This document shows, piece by piece, positions 18,912-29,800 of a stretch of DNA of 64,000 nt. The translations under genes were made by a program, and so were the position numbers. This stretch comes from Flavipsychrobacter sp. (lineage in GTDB: Bacteria > Bacteroidota > Bacteroidia > Chitinophagales > Chitinophagaceae): NCBI GenBank assembly GCA_024508935.1, contig JANINW010000037.1, forward strand, positions 1 to 64,000. The letters are read 5' to 3'. The notes below the pieces were generated by a model. The model was not told the origin of the DNA. It did not search any database and saw nothing but the letters and a program-made list of their open reading frames with translations. The stretch's first letter is position 1. Every line of letters begins with the position of its first letter.

Positions 18912-21704
18912 CTATACTACCACATTGATCATTTTTCCTTTTACATAAATGAACTTCTTATGTTCTTTACCGTCCATCCATTTCTGTATAGTAGCGTCTG
19001 CCAGCACTTCCTGCTGCAGGATGCTTTCTTCAATATCCAGGGGAAATTCCATTTCAACCCTTGTTTTACCATTTACTGCAACAGGATATTTTTTTGTGTT
19101 TTCCGCAATATATTGTTCTTCATATTTTGGGAACGGCGCATCTAACACGGTAGTCTCATGGCTAAACTGGTGCCACAGTTCTTCAGCAATATGCGGCGCA
19201 AATGAGGCTATGATAACAGATAATGCTTCGAGTATCGTACGCTTGTGGCAGTTAAGCGCAGAGAGTTCATTGACACATATCATGAACTGTGCTACGCTGG
19301 TATTGAAGGAGAAGCGTTCAATATCTTCACCTACTTTCTTGATCGTCTTGTGAATGATACGCAGCTCTGCTTCTGTTGGTGCATCATCTGTAACGATCCA
19401 GCCTTTCTGCTCATCGAAATAAAGACGCCACATTTTTTTCAGGAAACGGTGTACACCTTCAATGCCTTTGGTATCCCATGGCTTGCTGATGTCTATCGGC
19501 CCCAGGAACATTTCATACATGCGGAATGTATCGGCACCATATTGAGCAACAATATCGTCGGGATTGACAACATTGTATTTCGATTTAGACATTTTCTCTA
19601 CTTCTGCACCGCAGATATATTTACCATCTTCCAGAACGAATTCGGCATCCGCATATTCAGGCCGCCAGTTTTTGAATGCTTCAATATTCAGTTCTGTACC
19701 ATTCACAAAATTTACATCAACGCGTACTGCAGTGGTATCAAATTGTGCAGCCAATCCTTTTGAAACGAATTTATTCTCACCATTTACCCGGTAAGCAAAC
19801 CTTGAGCTACCCTGTATCATGCCCTGATTCACCAGTTTCTTAAACGGCTCTTCAAAGCCTATATGCCCCAGGTCGTATAATGCTTTCGTCCACATGCGGC
19901 TATATAGCAAATGGCCTACAGCGTGCTCGGTGCCGCCTATATATATATCTACTTCGCGCCAATAATCGGTAGCATTGCGCGATGCGAAAGTGTCGTTATT
20001 ATGCGGGTCCATATAGCGCAGGAAATACCAGCTGCTCCCGGCATAGCCGGGCATAGTATTGGTCTCGCGCATACCCGCATGAGTATCTACCCATTCCTGC
20101 ACATTGGCCAGGGGGCCTTCGCCTTCAGGGCCGGGTTTGTAATTTTCTACCAGCGGCAGTTCTACCGGCAATTGCTGCAATGCAGGATGTGCATTCAGTT
20201 CAGCTTCGTCTATGCTATACGGCATGCCTTTTATGTAGATGATAGGGAAGGGCTCGCCCCAATAGCGCTGGCGGCTGAAGCCCGCATCGCGCAGTTTATA
20301 ATTTACTTTCGCCTTGCCAATGCCTGCGTCTTCTATAGCGCGTATAGCAATGTCTCCCGCTTTGGCTATTTCTATACCATTCAGGAACCCACTGTTTTCC
20401 AGCGTACCTATCTTCTCGGTATAAGCTTCCTGTTCATTGTAATTGTTGCCAAAAATATTGGTGATTGGTATCTCGAAATGCTTAGCAAAGGCATGGTCGC
20501 GGTCATCACCGCTTGGTACCGCCATGATAGCACCTGTACCATAGCCTGCCAGTACATACTCCGATATCCATACAGGTATCTTCCGTTTATTGAAAGGGTG
20601 TGTAACCGTAGCCCCCGTAAAGCAGCCTGTTACCTGTTTTACTTCTGCCATACGCTCGCGTTCGCTACGGCTCTGTACATACTTCTTATATTCTTCTATT
20701 TCGTGTTTTTGCTCGGGTGTGGTCAGTGTCTCTACCAGGTCATGTTCCGGTGCCAATACCATAAAGTCTACGCCAAATATGGTATCGGGGCGGGTAGTGA
20801 ATACCGTGATATGCGTATCCACCATGCCATCCACTTCAAAGCGCACTTCGGCACCATTGCTTTTACCTATCCAGTTGCGCTGCATTTCCTTCATCGCATC
20901 TGTCCAGTCCAGTGTTTCAAGGCTGGTAAGCAGGCGTTCTGCATATTCTGTAATGCGCAAAAACCACTGGCGCATCTGTTTGCGTATCACCGGGTAACCG
21001 CCGCGTTCAGATACACCGTTCACTACTTCATCGTTGGCCAATACCGTTCCCAATGCTTCGCACCACCACACTTCGGCATAGCCCTGGTAGGCCAGGCGGT
21101 AGCGCATCAGTGTTTCACGCCTTTCCTTTTCCGGCATCGATTTCCAGGCTTTGGCATCGAAGCAAAATTGCGCATCATCCGGGCATATATGGTTGTTATT
21201 GCCTTCTTTTTCAAAAACAGCAACCAGTTCGCTAATGGGCCTGGCTTTGTTTTGCTTCCTGTCGTACCAGCTATGAAACAACTGCAGGAATATCCATTGT
21301 GTCCATTTGTAATACTGCGGGTCGCTGGTGCGTACCTGGCGGTCCCAATCATAGCAAAAGCCTATATTGTCCAATTGCTCCCTGTAGCGGGCAATGTTCT
21401 TCTCTGTGGTTACAGCAGGGTGCTGTCCTGTTTCCAGCGCATATTGTTCTGCAGGCAGGCCAAAGGCATCAAAGCCCATGGGGTGCAATACATTGTAGCC
21501 GCGCTGGCGTTTATAGCGCGCATATATATCAGAAGCAATATAACCTAACGGGTGCCCCACATGCAGCCCTGCCCCACTGGGGTAAGGGAACATATCCAGT
21601 ATGTAAAATTTAGGCTTTGAAGTGTCATTATCCACCTTGTAAACCTGCTGCTGCTGCCAGTACTGCTTCCATTTCTTTTCTATGGCACTAAACGCGTATT
21701 CCAT
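18912..21704 (-). CDS. leuS: leucyl-tRNA synthetase
   Basis: 930 aa; FPYPSGAGLHVGHPLGY (HIGH), CP1 editing domain, VEKMSKSKYNVVNPDD (KMSKS). Confidence 0.98.
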   Translation of the reverse strand: MEYAFSAIEKKWKQYWQQQQVYKVDNDTSKPKFYILDMFPYPSGAGLHVGHPLGYIASDIYARYKRQRGYNVLHPMGFDAFGLPAEQYALETGQHPAVTTEKNIARYREQLDNIGFCYDWDRQVRTSDPQYYKWTQWIFLQLFHSWYDRKQNKARPISELVAVFEKEGNNNHICPDDAQFCFDAKAWKSMPEKERRETLMRYRLAYQGYAEVWWCEALGTVLANDEVVNGVSERGGYPVIRKQMRQWFLRITEYAERLLTSLETLDWTDAMKEMQRNWIGKSNGAEVRFEVDGMVDTHITVFTTRPDTIFGVDFMVLAPEHDLVETLTTPEQKHEIEEYKKYVQSRSERERMAEVKQVTGCFTGATVTHPFNKRKIPVWISEYVLAGYGTGAIMAVPSGDDRDHAFAKHFEIPITNIFGNNYNEQEAYTEKIGTLENSGFLNGIEIAKAGDIAIRAIEDAGIGKAKVNYKLRDAGFSRQRYWGEPFPIIYIKGMPYSIDEAELNAHPALQQLPVELPLVENYKPGPEGEGPLANVQEWVDTHAGMRETNTMPGYAGSSWYFLRYMDPHNNDTFASRNATDYWREVDIYIGGTEHAVGHLLYSRMWTKALYDLGHIGFEEPFKKLVNQGMIQGSSRFAYRVNGENKFVSKGLAAQFDTTAVRVDVNFVNGTELNIEAFKNWRPEYADAEFVLEDGKYICGAEVEKMSKSKYNVVNPDDIVAQYGADTFRMYEMFLGPIDISKPWDTKGIEGVHRFLKKMWRLYFDEQKGWIVTDDAPTEAELRIIHKTIKKVGEDIERFSFNTSVAQFMICVNELSALNCHKRTILEALSVIIASFAPHIAEELWHQFSHETTVLDAPFPKYEEQYIAENTKKYPVAVNGKTRVEMEFPLDIEESILQQEVLADATIQKWMDGKEHKKFIYVKGKMINVVV

Positions 21705-21730
21705 AACTCTTTATATAGTAAAAACGATGC

Positions 21731-21738
21731 CAAAAGTA
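21731..21738 (-). promoter_or_regulatory. -7 element TACTTTTG upstream of leuS
   Basis: CAAAAGTA on +, ~27 bp upstream of leuS ATG; matches TAnnTTTG. Confidence 0.4.
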
Positions 21739-21779
21739 AGGCTATTGGGGCAAAAGGCGAAAAGGGCGGCAGAGCTGTG

Positions 21780-22247
21780 CTATTTGCATTCGGTACGGTC
21801 ATACACAAAATCGCCGCCGAAGTTTATAATGAAGTGAGTGGTGCACAGGCGTTCGCTGTAAACGATCTCTTTGTGCTTGTCTTTGATGGCAATTTTTACC
21901 GGCATGGTATAGATATGGGCGTTCTGGCCGTCGTATAGCAGGTTGCTGATGAAGAATATAGGGTAGCCTGCTTTTTGTGCTTTATACAGCATGCCGGTTT
22001 GTACAGGGTCTATATACAACAGTTTGTGGCCGTTAAGTGTATCGGGGAAATCAATGGTATAGTTTTGTTTTAGGAGGCAGATGGTTTTGGAGGCTTTGGC
22101 TTTTTCAGACAGGAAGGCAGCATCCCCGTTTTTGTTGGTCAGCTGCTGCAGGGCCTGCAGGTAGCACTTCTGCGCTTTACCAATGGTACCCGACTGGGCA
22201 CAGCAGCAGAAGGGAAGGAATGCCAGCAGGTACAGGAACTGTTTCAT
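21780..22247 (-). CDS. hypothetical secreted protein
   Basis: 155 aa; signal peptide MKQFLYLLAFLPFCCCAQ; no family recognised. Confidence 0.65.
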   Translation of the reverse strand: MKQFLYLLAFLPFCCCAQSGTIGKAQKCYLQALQQLTNKNGDAAFLSEKAKASKTICLLKQNYTIDFPDTLNGHKLLYIDPVQTGMLYKAQKAGYPIFFISNLLYDGQNAHIYTMPVKIAIKDKHKEIVYSERLCTTHFIINFGGDFVYDRTECK

Positions 22248-22275
22248 ATCAGATAGGTTATGTCTTTAAATAAAT

Positions 22276-22300
22276 ATCCCCCGGCTATTGGCCGGGGGAT
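22276..22300 (-). terminator. GC-rich hairpin, likely terminator
   Basis: ATCCCCCGGC-TATTG-GCCGGGGGAT perfect 10-bp stem between two minus-strand genes. Confidence 0.65.
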
Positions 22301-22322
22301 AAAGGTATGAATCAGTTATTAT

Positions 22323-22766
22323 TTAATTTCCCATCAATATAGGCAGGTACAGGTCGTATGTACGTTCTATAGTGTCTACCACTTTGAACGGACCACCGCC
22401 TACCAGGGTAGTATCGTTGCTGGCATCGTACCCGCGGCCATACAGGTAATAGTTACCTTTTTTCAGGTTTTTGAATATAGCCCTTGGCAAGCCATCTATA
22501 GATGTAACATTAACGGCAGTATCAAAGCCTACTGTATCAGCCGGGAAGCTGGTTGCAGTATTGGGCTTGGCCAGGGTGTCATATTTAATATAAATACGGC
22601 AGGTGTCAATATACCTGTCGTGGAATTTAGGCATTACACGAAGGGTGGCCTTGCCTCCCGTACCGCCAATGGCGCGAGGCTCAGCAGGAAAAACTTCAGT
22701 TTTACGGGCACAGCCGGCAGCTGCAGCAACCATTACCAGTACAGCAATAATATGTTTAGTACGCAT
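22323..22766 (-). CDS. hypothetical lipoprotein
   Basis: 147 aa; lipobox MVAAAAGCARK. Confidence 0.65.
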   Translation of the reverse strand: MRTKHIIAVLVMVAAAAGCARKTEVFPAEPRAIGGTGGKATLRVMPKFHDRYIDTCRIYIKYDTLAKPNTATSFPADTVGFDTAVNVTSIDGLPRAIFKNLKKGNYYLYGRGYDASNDTTLVGGGPFKVVDTIERTYDLYLPILMGN

Positions 22767-22902
22767 AATGCTTTAAAGATATGACTTGTTTGCATTTTAC
22801 AAAATACCCCGGTAAAAAAATATGACGCCCTATATCGCCATTAAAGTGCTGATTATAATGAATAAATGACAGTGCGGTTAACAATTGTAATTCTATTAAA
22901 TG

Positions 22903-22910
22903 TACTTTTG
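22903..22910 (+). promoter_or_regulatory. -7 element TACTTTTG for downstream lipoprotein gene
   Basis: TAnnTTTG match 26 bp upstream of ATG 22936; a TTG lies 15 bp further upstream. Confidence 0.4.
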
Positions 22911-22935
22911 CAACCGCCTGTAGCGTTAATACATT

Positions 22936-23424
22936 ATGCGTAAGACTTATTTTATACTCTGCCTGTCCATTCTTACTATAGCCTTCGGGGCCTGCTGTAA
23001 AAAGCGCCAGTATTGTACTACCGATAAGCTGTCTGTTATTTTTACAGGCTTTAACCGTTCTGATATCCGGACAGTATGGTTGAAACGCTATAAAGCAGGT
23101 GAGCCGAAAGTAAAAGCACTCGATTCTTCCCAGTTTGTGTACAATGGCAATACGCCTTTGCCGGTAGGGAACAAAAAAGATACGATCGCATTCTCTGACT
23201 ATTCCAGGACATCAGGCTCCCTAAATGGCATTTACCCGGGCAACGACTGGCTGATCCTGGCACAATCTATAAACGGCTATTATACGATAGACCTTATTGC
23301 AGATGAAGGGCATACCTCCGAAATAGTAAAATGCGGGGAAAATGGCGGCTGTATCAATAAAGTAGCCCATTATTTTACCCAGGGCGCGTATCATAACGGT
23401 AATACGGCTTATATACAAAGATAG
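22936..23424 (+). CDS. hypothetical lipoprotein
   Basis: 162 aa; signal/lipobox ILTIAFGACCKK. Confidence 0.65.
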   Translation: MRKTYFILCLSILTIAFGACCKKRQYCTTDKLSVIFTGFNRSDIRTVWLKRYKAGEPKVKALDSSQFVYNGNTPLPVGNKKDTIAFSDYSRTSGSLNGIYPGNDWLILAQSINGYYTIDLIADEGHTSEIVKCGENGGCINKVAHYFTQGAYHNGNTAYIQR

Positions 23425-23506
23425 GAGGCAAACATATGGCGGTGCGATCTGTTATCTCATCGCCTAATTGTTTAATTTTCCAGACTAATCGTTTAATTTT
23501 TACATA

Positions 23507-26032
23507 ATGGATCATAACGGGCAAAGGCCGGATATGGAGCAATTGCGCCAATGGTGCAATGGAGTATGGCTGGTTAATTATAACAGCCACATGCCGGTTG
23601 AAGAGCTGGTTATAGATACACGTAAAATAGCACAGGCCGAGCAGGCGCTGTTCATAGCACTTAAAACCGAGCGCCGGGACGGCCATACTTTTATACAGGA
23701 TGCTTATGAAAAAGGTGTCCGTAATTTTTTAGTGGATGAAGATGTAGAGACGGGCCTGTTTCCTGCCAGCAATTTTATACTCACTACCGATAATACAAAT
23801 GCCCTGCAGCAGATAGCAGCGGGTTATAGAAAACTGTTCCATATACCGGTGATAGGTGTTACGGGCAGTAATGGTAAAACAGTAGTGAAGGAATGGCTGT
23901 ATCAACTGCTCTCCGAAGATTATAATTCGGTACGCAGCCCCAAGAGCTATAATTCGCAAATAGGCGTGCCGCTTTCTGTATGGCTGCTGGAGCAGGAAAC
24001 GGAACTGGGTATATTTGAAGCAGGTATATCGCAGCCCAATGAGATGGCCAGGCTGGAACGCATTATACAGCCCACCATAGGGGTATTTACCAATATTGGG
24101 GAAGCGCATAGTGAAGGCTTTATGAACATCCGGCAGAAGGTGAATGAAAAGTTGGTGCTGTTTCGCTATGCCCGGCAACTGGTATATTGCAAAGATTACC
24201 CCGAACTGAACCAGTGCATGGCACAATATGTGAACAATGTGCGGAATGCAGACGGAACGGGGCAGTTGCAATTATTTACCTGGTCGCAAAAAACAGATGC
24301 TGACCTGCAGATAACCGATATAAAAAAAGACCGCTATAAGGCAGTGATAGAAGGGGTTTATAATGGTAGCAATATAAGTATCACTATACCATTCTCCGAT
24401 CCTGCATCTATTGAAAATGCCATACACTGCTGGTGCGTGATGCTATTGCTGAGCATACCGCAGCAGCAGATAGCAGAACGGATGCTGACGCTGGTGCCGG
24501 TATCTATGCGCCTGGAACTGAGGCATGGCATAAACGACTGTACGATAATTAATGATACTTATAATTCAGACCTTACCTCTTTACTGATAGCGTTGGACTA
24601 CCTCGATCAGCAAAAGCAGCACCAGAAGCATACGCTGATACTGAGTGATATGCTGCAGATAGCCAAGCCGGATGGCGAATTGTACGAGGAGGTAGCAGAA
24701 CTGGTAAGCCGCCGCGGTATACAGCGCATCATAGGTATAGGGCCGGCCTTGTTTAAGAATAAAGCTGCCTTCAGGCAATACAAAAAGCTGCGCAGCATAT
24801 TCTTCAAGACCACGGCAGATTTCCTAAAACAGTATCACCTCATCACCTTTGAAAATGAGGCTATATTGCTGAAAGGTGCGCGTACGTTCCGTTTTGAAAA
24901 GATCAGCAGCCTGCTGGAACAGAAAGTACACCAGACAGTGCTTTCCATCAATCTTTCATCACTGACACATAACCTGAACGTATTTCGTAAAACAGTAGGA
25001 CCAAAGGTGAAGATAATGGCCATGGTCAAAGCCTTCTCTTATGGCGCCGGCAGCTACGAAATAGCCCACTTGCTGCAATACTCGGGTGTAGATTATTTAT
25101 CGGTAGCGTATACCGATGAAGGTATTGCTTTGCGCAAGGCAGGTATTACTATGCCCATTATGGTGATGAGCCCCGATGCAGCATCGTTTGACCGTATGAT
25201 AGCCTGGAAGCTGGAACCGGAGATATTCAATATCCAGTCCTTCCACAGGTTTACTGAAATAGCCAATACACTGCATGTGTATGAATACCCTGTGCATATC
25301 AAATTAGACACAGGCATGCACCGGCTGGGCTTTATGCCGCATGAAATAGATGCACTGGTGCAGGAACTGGAAAACAACCCGTATGTAAAAGTGGCCAGCA
25401 TATTCAGCCACCTTGCTGCCAGCGAAGATCCGCTGCAGGATGGTTTTACAGAGCACCAGCACAAAGTATTTGAAGAAGTAAGTACCCGGCTGATGCAGCA
25501 ATTGCATTACAAGCCGCTCAGGCATATCTGTAATTCGGCAGCTATAGCGCGCCATCCTGAGCTACATTATGATATGGTACGTTTGGGCCTGGGCCTGTAT
25601 GGTATAGACAGCAGTAAATCGCTTACCTCAGAATTGCGGCAGATAGGCACACTTAAAACCGTAATAGCACAAATAAAAACCATTCCTGCCGGTGAAACAG
25701 TAGGCTACAACCGCATGGGCCATGCTGATAAAGAAATGCGCATAGCTACTATCTGCATAGGCTATGCAGATGGCTATCCACGCGCATTGGGCAATGGTAA
25801 AGCGCATGTGCTCATCCATAACAAACCTGCTAAGCTGATAGGCATAGTATGCATGGATATGTGCATGGTAGATATTTCCGATATTCCTGAAGCACAGGAA
25901 GGCGATGAAGTAATTGTTTTCAGTCCACAATTGCCGGTAGGGCAGTTAGCATCATGGTCGGGCACTATCCCATACGAGATCATGACCGGTATATCGCAGC
26001 GCGTAAAACGGGTGTACGAAAACGAAGTATAG
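23507..26032 (+). CDS. murF-alr: bifunctional UDP-N-acetylmuramoyl-tripeptide--D-alanyl-D-alanine ligase / alanine racemase
   Basis: 841 aa; MurF ATP-binding VIGVTGSNGKTVVKEWL; Alr PLP motif MVKAFSYGAGSYEIA and C-terminal GYNRMGHADKEMRIATICIGYADGYPR. Confidence 0.95.
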   Translation: MDHNGQRPDMEQLRQWCNGVWLVNYNSHMPVEELVIDTRKIAQAEQALFIALKTERRDGHTFIQDAYEKGVRNFLVDEDVETGLFPASNFILTTDNTNALQQIAAGYRKLFHIPVIGVTGSNGKTVVKEWLYQLLSEDYNSVRSPKSYNSQIGVPLSVWLLEQETELGIFEAGISQPNEMARLERIIQPTIGVFTNIGEAHSEGFMNIRQKVNEKLVLFRYARQLVYCKDYPELNQCMAQYVNNVRNADGTGQLQLFTWSQKTDADLQITDIKKDRYKAVIEGVYNGSNISITIPFSDPASIENAIHCWCVMLLLSIPQQQIAERMLTLVPVSMRLELRHGINDCTIINDTYNSDLTSLLIALDYLDQQKQHQKHTLILSDMLQIAKPDGELYEEVAELVSRRGIQRIIGIGPALFKNKAAFRQYKKLRSIFFKTTADFLKQYHLITFENEAILLKGARTFRFEKISSLLEQKVHQTVLSINLSSLTHNLNVFRKTVGPKVKIMAMVKAFSYGAGSYEIAHLLQYSGVDYLSVAYTDEGIALRKAGITMPIMVMSPDAASFDRMIAWKLEPEIFNIQSFHRFTEIANTLHVYEYPVHIKLDTGMHRLGFMPHEIDALVQELENNPYVKVASIFSHLAASEDPLQDGFTEHQHKVFEEVSTRLMQQLHYKPLRHICNSAAIARHPELHYDMVRLGLGLYGIDSSKSLTSELRQIGTLKTVIAQIKTIPAGETVGYNRMGHADKEMRIATICIGYADGYPRALGNGKAHVLIHNKPAKLIGIVCMDMCMVDISDIPEAQEGDEVIVFSPQLPVGQLASWSGTIPYEIMTGISQRVKRVYENEV

Positions 26033-26037
26033 CAGCC

Positions 26038-26781
26038 TTAGAGCAGCAATACAGATAACACGTAGTCGGCCAGCAAAATAAGAATACAGCTTACTACTAC
26101 CGATGTAGTTGAAGCACGTCCTATTTCCAATGCACCGCCCTGCACATTATAGCCATAATAGGCAGGTATAATAGAAATGATAAGTGAGAATACAAATGCC
26201 TTGGCCATGGCAAAGAACAGGTTGTACGGCAGGAAGCCTTGCGTAAGCCCTTGCCTGAACTGTTCTTCGGTGATGATGCTGGAAAATTTACCCGCTATAT
26301 AACCGCCACCAATGCTGATGGCAATAGATAAGATGATAAGACTGGGCACCATTATCATGGCAGCAATTATTTTAGGCAGCACCAGGTAGGTCTTAGTATT
26401 AATGCCCATTATTTCCAGTGCGTCTATCTGCTCGCTTACGCGCATATTACCCAGTTCTGATGCTATTTTAGAACCTACAACACCTGCCAGTACAATACAA
26501 ATAACGGTAGGCGAGAGTTCGAGTATGGTAGAGTCGCGGATGATCTGCGCAATAACCGGTTTAGGCACCAGCGGGCTGATAAGCTGGTACGCCGTTTGGA
26601 TAGTGAGTACCGCGCCCAGGAAGAAGGATATGACAATGACGATAGGGAGTGAGCGAATGCCAATATCATTACACTGCTCCATAAATTCCTTCCAATATAC
26701 GCGTGTGTTCTCGGGCCTGCTGATAGATTCCTTCAACATAATGGCGATACGGCCCAGGTGTTCCAAAAAGCGTTTCAGCAT
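26038..26781 (-). CDS. mlaE: MlaE/YrbE family ABC transporter permease
   Basis: ORF extends to 26856; likely start MLKRFLEHLG (26781). ELSPTVICIVLAGVVGSKIASELGNMRVSEQIDALEIMGINTKTYLVLPKI. Confidence 0.93.
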   Translation of the reverse strand: MLKRFLEHLGRIAIMLKESISRPENTRVYWKEFMEQCNDIGIRSLPIVIVISFFLGAVLTIQTAYQLISPLVPKPVIAQIIRDSTILELSPTVICIVLAGVVGSKIASELGNMRVSEQIDALEIMGINTKTYLVLPKIIAAMIMVPSLIILSIAISIGGGYIAGKFSSIITEEQFRQGLTQGFLPYNLFFAMAKAFVFSLIISIIPAYYGYNVQGGALEIGRASTTSVVVSCILILLADYVLSVLLL

Positions 26782-26833
26782 AGAGATACAAATGTAGGGG
26801 AATTCGTTAATAGCTATAATACTTCCCAATTCA

Positions 26834-26878
26834 ATAAAATAAAAATCCCGTTCCACCGGAACGGGATTTTTATTATTT
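26834..26878 (-). terminator. intrinsic terminator after secDF
   Basis: AAATAAAAATCCCGTTCC-ACC-GGAACGGGATTTTTATTATTT hairpin with A/T flanks. Confidence 0.85.
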
Positions 26879-26894
26879 CAAGGGCTTTTTTTAT

Positions 26895-29800
26895 TTAAGC
26901 CAGTTTTTTCAATTCTTCGATCTGGGCTTCGCGGTCTACTTCTTGTTTCAGTTTGTCGCTCTTATCCATATCTACCAGGATAGGGGCGGCAACGAAGATA
27001 GAAGAATAAGTACCCGTGATAACACCTATCAGCATAGCGAAGGCGAAACCACGTGTTACTTCACCACCGAAGATGAAGAGGATCAATACAGACAGGAACA
27101 CGGTAAGTGATGTCATGATCGTACGGCTCAATGTATCGTTGATGGCACGGTTGATAACGCTCACCTTTCCTTCTCCCGGGTTTTTGCGGAAGTATTCGCG
27201 GATACGGTCGAATACGATAACGGTATCGTTCATCGAGAAACCTATCACCGTCAGCACCGCGGCAATGAAGTGCTGGTCAATTTCGAGAGCAAAAGGAACG
27301 ATGCCCCTGAAGAATGAGAACACTGCCAGTGTAACGCATACGTCGTGCAGCAAGGCCACGATAGTACCCAGTGAGTACTGCCATTTGCGGAAACGCAGCA
27401 GGATATAGATGAAGATAGCGATCAGTGAGAATACAGTTGCCTGTATTGCACCTGCTTTCAGGTCATCGGATATGGTTGGCAATACTGTTTGAGAGCTCTG
27501 TATATACTTAGTAGCAAAAGTAGCTTCGTCAACAGAAGCAGGAATGAAGTTAGCAGCTTTCAGACCTTCATAAAGCTGGTGCTGTACTTTTTGTTCTACT
27601 TCCTGGCCCGGTTGTTTGATGAGGTAAGCTGTAGTGATGTTCAGGTGGTTATCCTGGCCAATTGTTTTTACTACAGGGTATTCACCATCAAAATAGGTTT
27701 TCAGTTTTTCGCGTACATCGGCCACTTTGTGCGGAGCGTCAAACTTAATGGTATAGCTACGGCCACCGTCAAATTCCACACCATAGTCAAAACCGTGGAT
27801 GAATGAACCGATACCACCCAGCAGCACGATAACAGATATTACATAAGCTACTTTACGTGCGCCAACAAAGTTGAAATGTGCTTTGCGGAAGATAGCTTTA
27901 GACAGGTTGGTAAAGTAGTTGAAGTGACGTTCGCGTTTTGTGTAAATATCTGTTACCAGGCGAGATACCAGGATACCGCAGAACAAAGACAACAGGATAC
28001 TGATGATCTGTGTAGTAGCGAAGCCAAGTACAGGGCCAAGGCCGAATATGAACAGGATAACAGAAGTGATCAATATAGTTACGTGACCGTCCAATACAGG
28101 TGCCAGTGAGTTGGTATAACCACGCTTGATGGCATCGGAATAGCTGCTGCCGCCTGCCAGTTCTTCTTTGATACGCTCAAAGATGATAACGTTCGTATCC
28201 ACAGCCATACCAATACCCAGTACCAGGCCCGCAATACCAGGCATAGTAAGTGTAGCGTGCAGGGCAGAGAGTATGCCTATGGTGAACAGTACGTTCAGTA
28301 CCAGAGATATATTGGCAACGATACCGCCGGTGTTGTAATACACCAGCATCAGTATGAATATTACGATGAATGAAATGATCAGTGAGTTCATACCTGCGCT
28401 GATAGATTCAGCACCCAGGGTAGGACCTACTACTTGTTCTTGCACGATGCGTGCAGGTGCAGGCAGTTTACCTGATTTCAATATGTTGGCAAGGTCAGTG
28501 GCATCTTCTACAGTAAAATTACCGCTGATAGAAGTGTTACCACCTGCAATTTCGCCGTTTACCAGCGGGGCAGAATAAACTTTATCATCCAGTACTACTG
28601 CTACATATTTACCAGTGTTCTCGGCAGTCATTTTACGCCATATACGTGCACCCTGTACGTCCATGCTCATAGCCACTTCCGGTTTACCGGTCAGTGGGTT
28701 ATAGTCCATGCGCGAATCTGTTACGCGGTCACCTTCCAGTTTAGCTTCGGAGTTGCCGCCAGGTAATGTTTTCAGGGCATACATATATAAAGGTGCATTC
28801 GGGTTGCGTGCATCTTTTTTATCTTCAGCACCGTATACAAATTTTACGTTGTTAGGGAATTTAGCCCTTACTACGTCCATATTCATGTAGCGGTTTAGCT
28901 TAGCAGTATCTTTCTTCAGTACGATACCTACAACAGGCCCTGGGTTCACATTGCCTTGCTGCGAAATGTTTGGATACCATACAGCCAGCAGCGGGTTTTT
29001 CTTCTGTGCTTCCAGTTGTGCTTTCTTGGCAGAATCCGTACCACCTGCAGCAGTCTGGTTATCGGTTTTCGATTCGCCCAGCAGTGATGCTAAGCTGGCA
29101 GTATCGGCACCTGCTTTTTTGGTGCTGTCTGTATTCGCAGCAACAGCAGCGCTGGCAGCCGTATCGGCAGCACTTGCAGAGTCTATTTCTTTTGTACCGG
29201 AAAGGTAAGCGGCCAATGCATCGTTAGCAGGTTGTAAAGCCTGTATGATCTCCTGGTTGCTGTACAGTTCGAAGAATTGCAGTTTGGCAGTAGACTGCAG
29301 GTAGTTACGTACACGTTCAGGATCGCGTACACCGGCCAGCTCTACAGATATAATGCCTTTATTCTCATCCAGGTTTACGTTAGGCTGTGCCACACCGAAT
29401 TTATCGATACGGGTAAGGAGTACATTATAAGTACGCTTTACGGCATCCTTAGCTTCTTTATTGATCTTAGCCAGCACCTGGTCGTTGGAAGAGCTGAGTG
29501 TGATCTCTTTTTCAGAAGGCTTGGTGAACAGGTAAGCCAGTTTAGCACTTGGGTTGGCTTTAGCAAAAGCTTCACCGAACAGTGTTACGAAATTGGCCTG
29601 GCTGTTGGCTTTCGCCTTGTTGGCATCTGCAATAGCGCGGTTCAGGGCCGGGTCTTTCGGGTTGTTAGACATAGAACGAACCAGTTCGTCCAGGCTTACT
29701 TCCAAAGTCACGTTCATACCGCCTTGCAGGTCAAGACCCAGGTTCAGTTCCTGTTCTTTTGCTTCCTGGTAAGTGTACTTTTTCATCAGCGGCAGGCCTA

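Noticed and set aside
19911-21548. 545-aa plus-strand ORF opposite leuS
   Set aside because: Antisense to the well-supported leuS gene; composition is a shadow of the leuS reading frame and no known motifs are seen.
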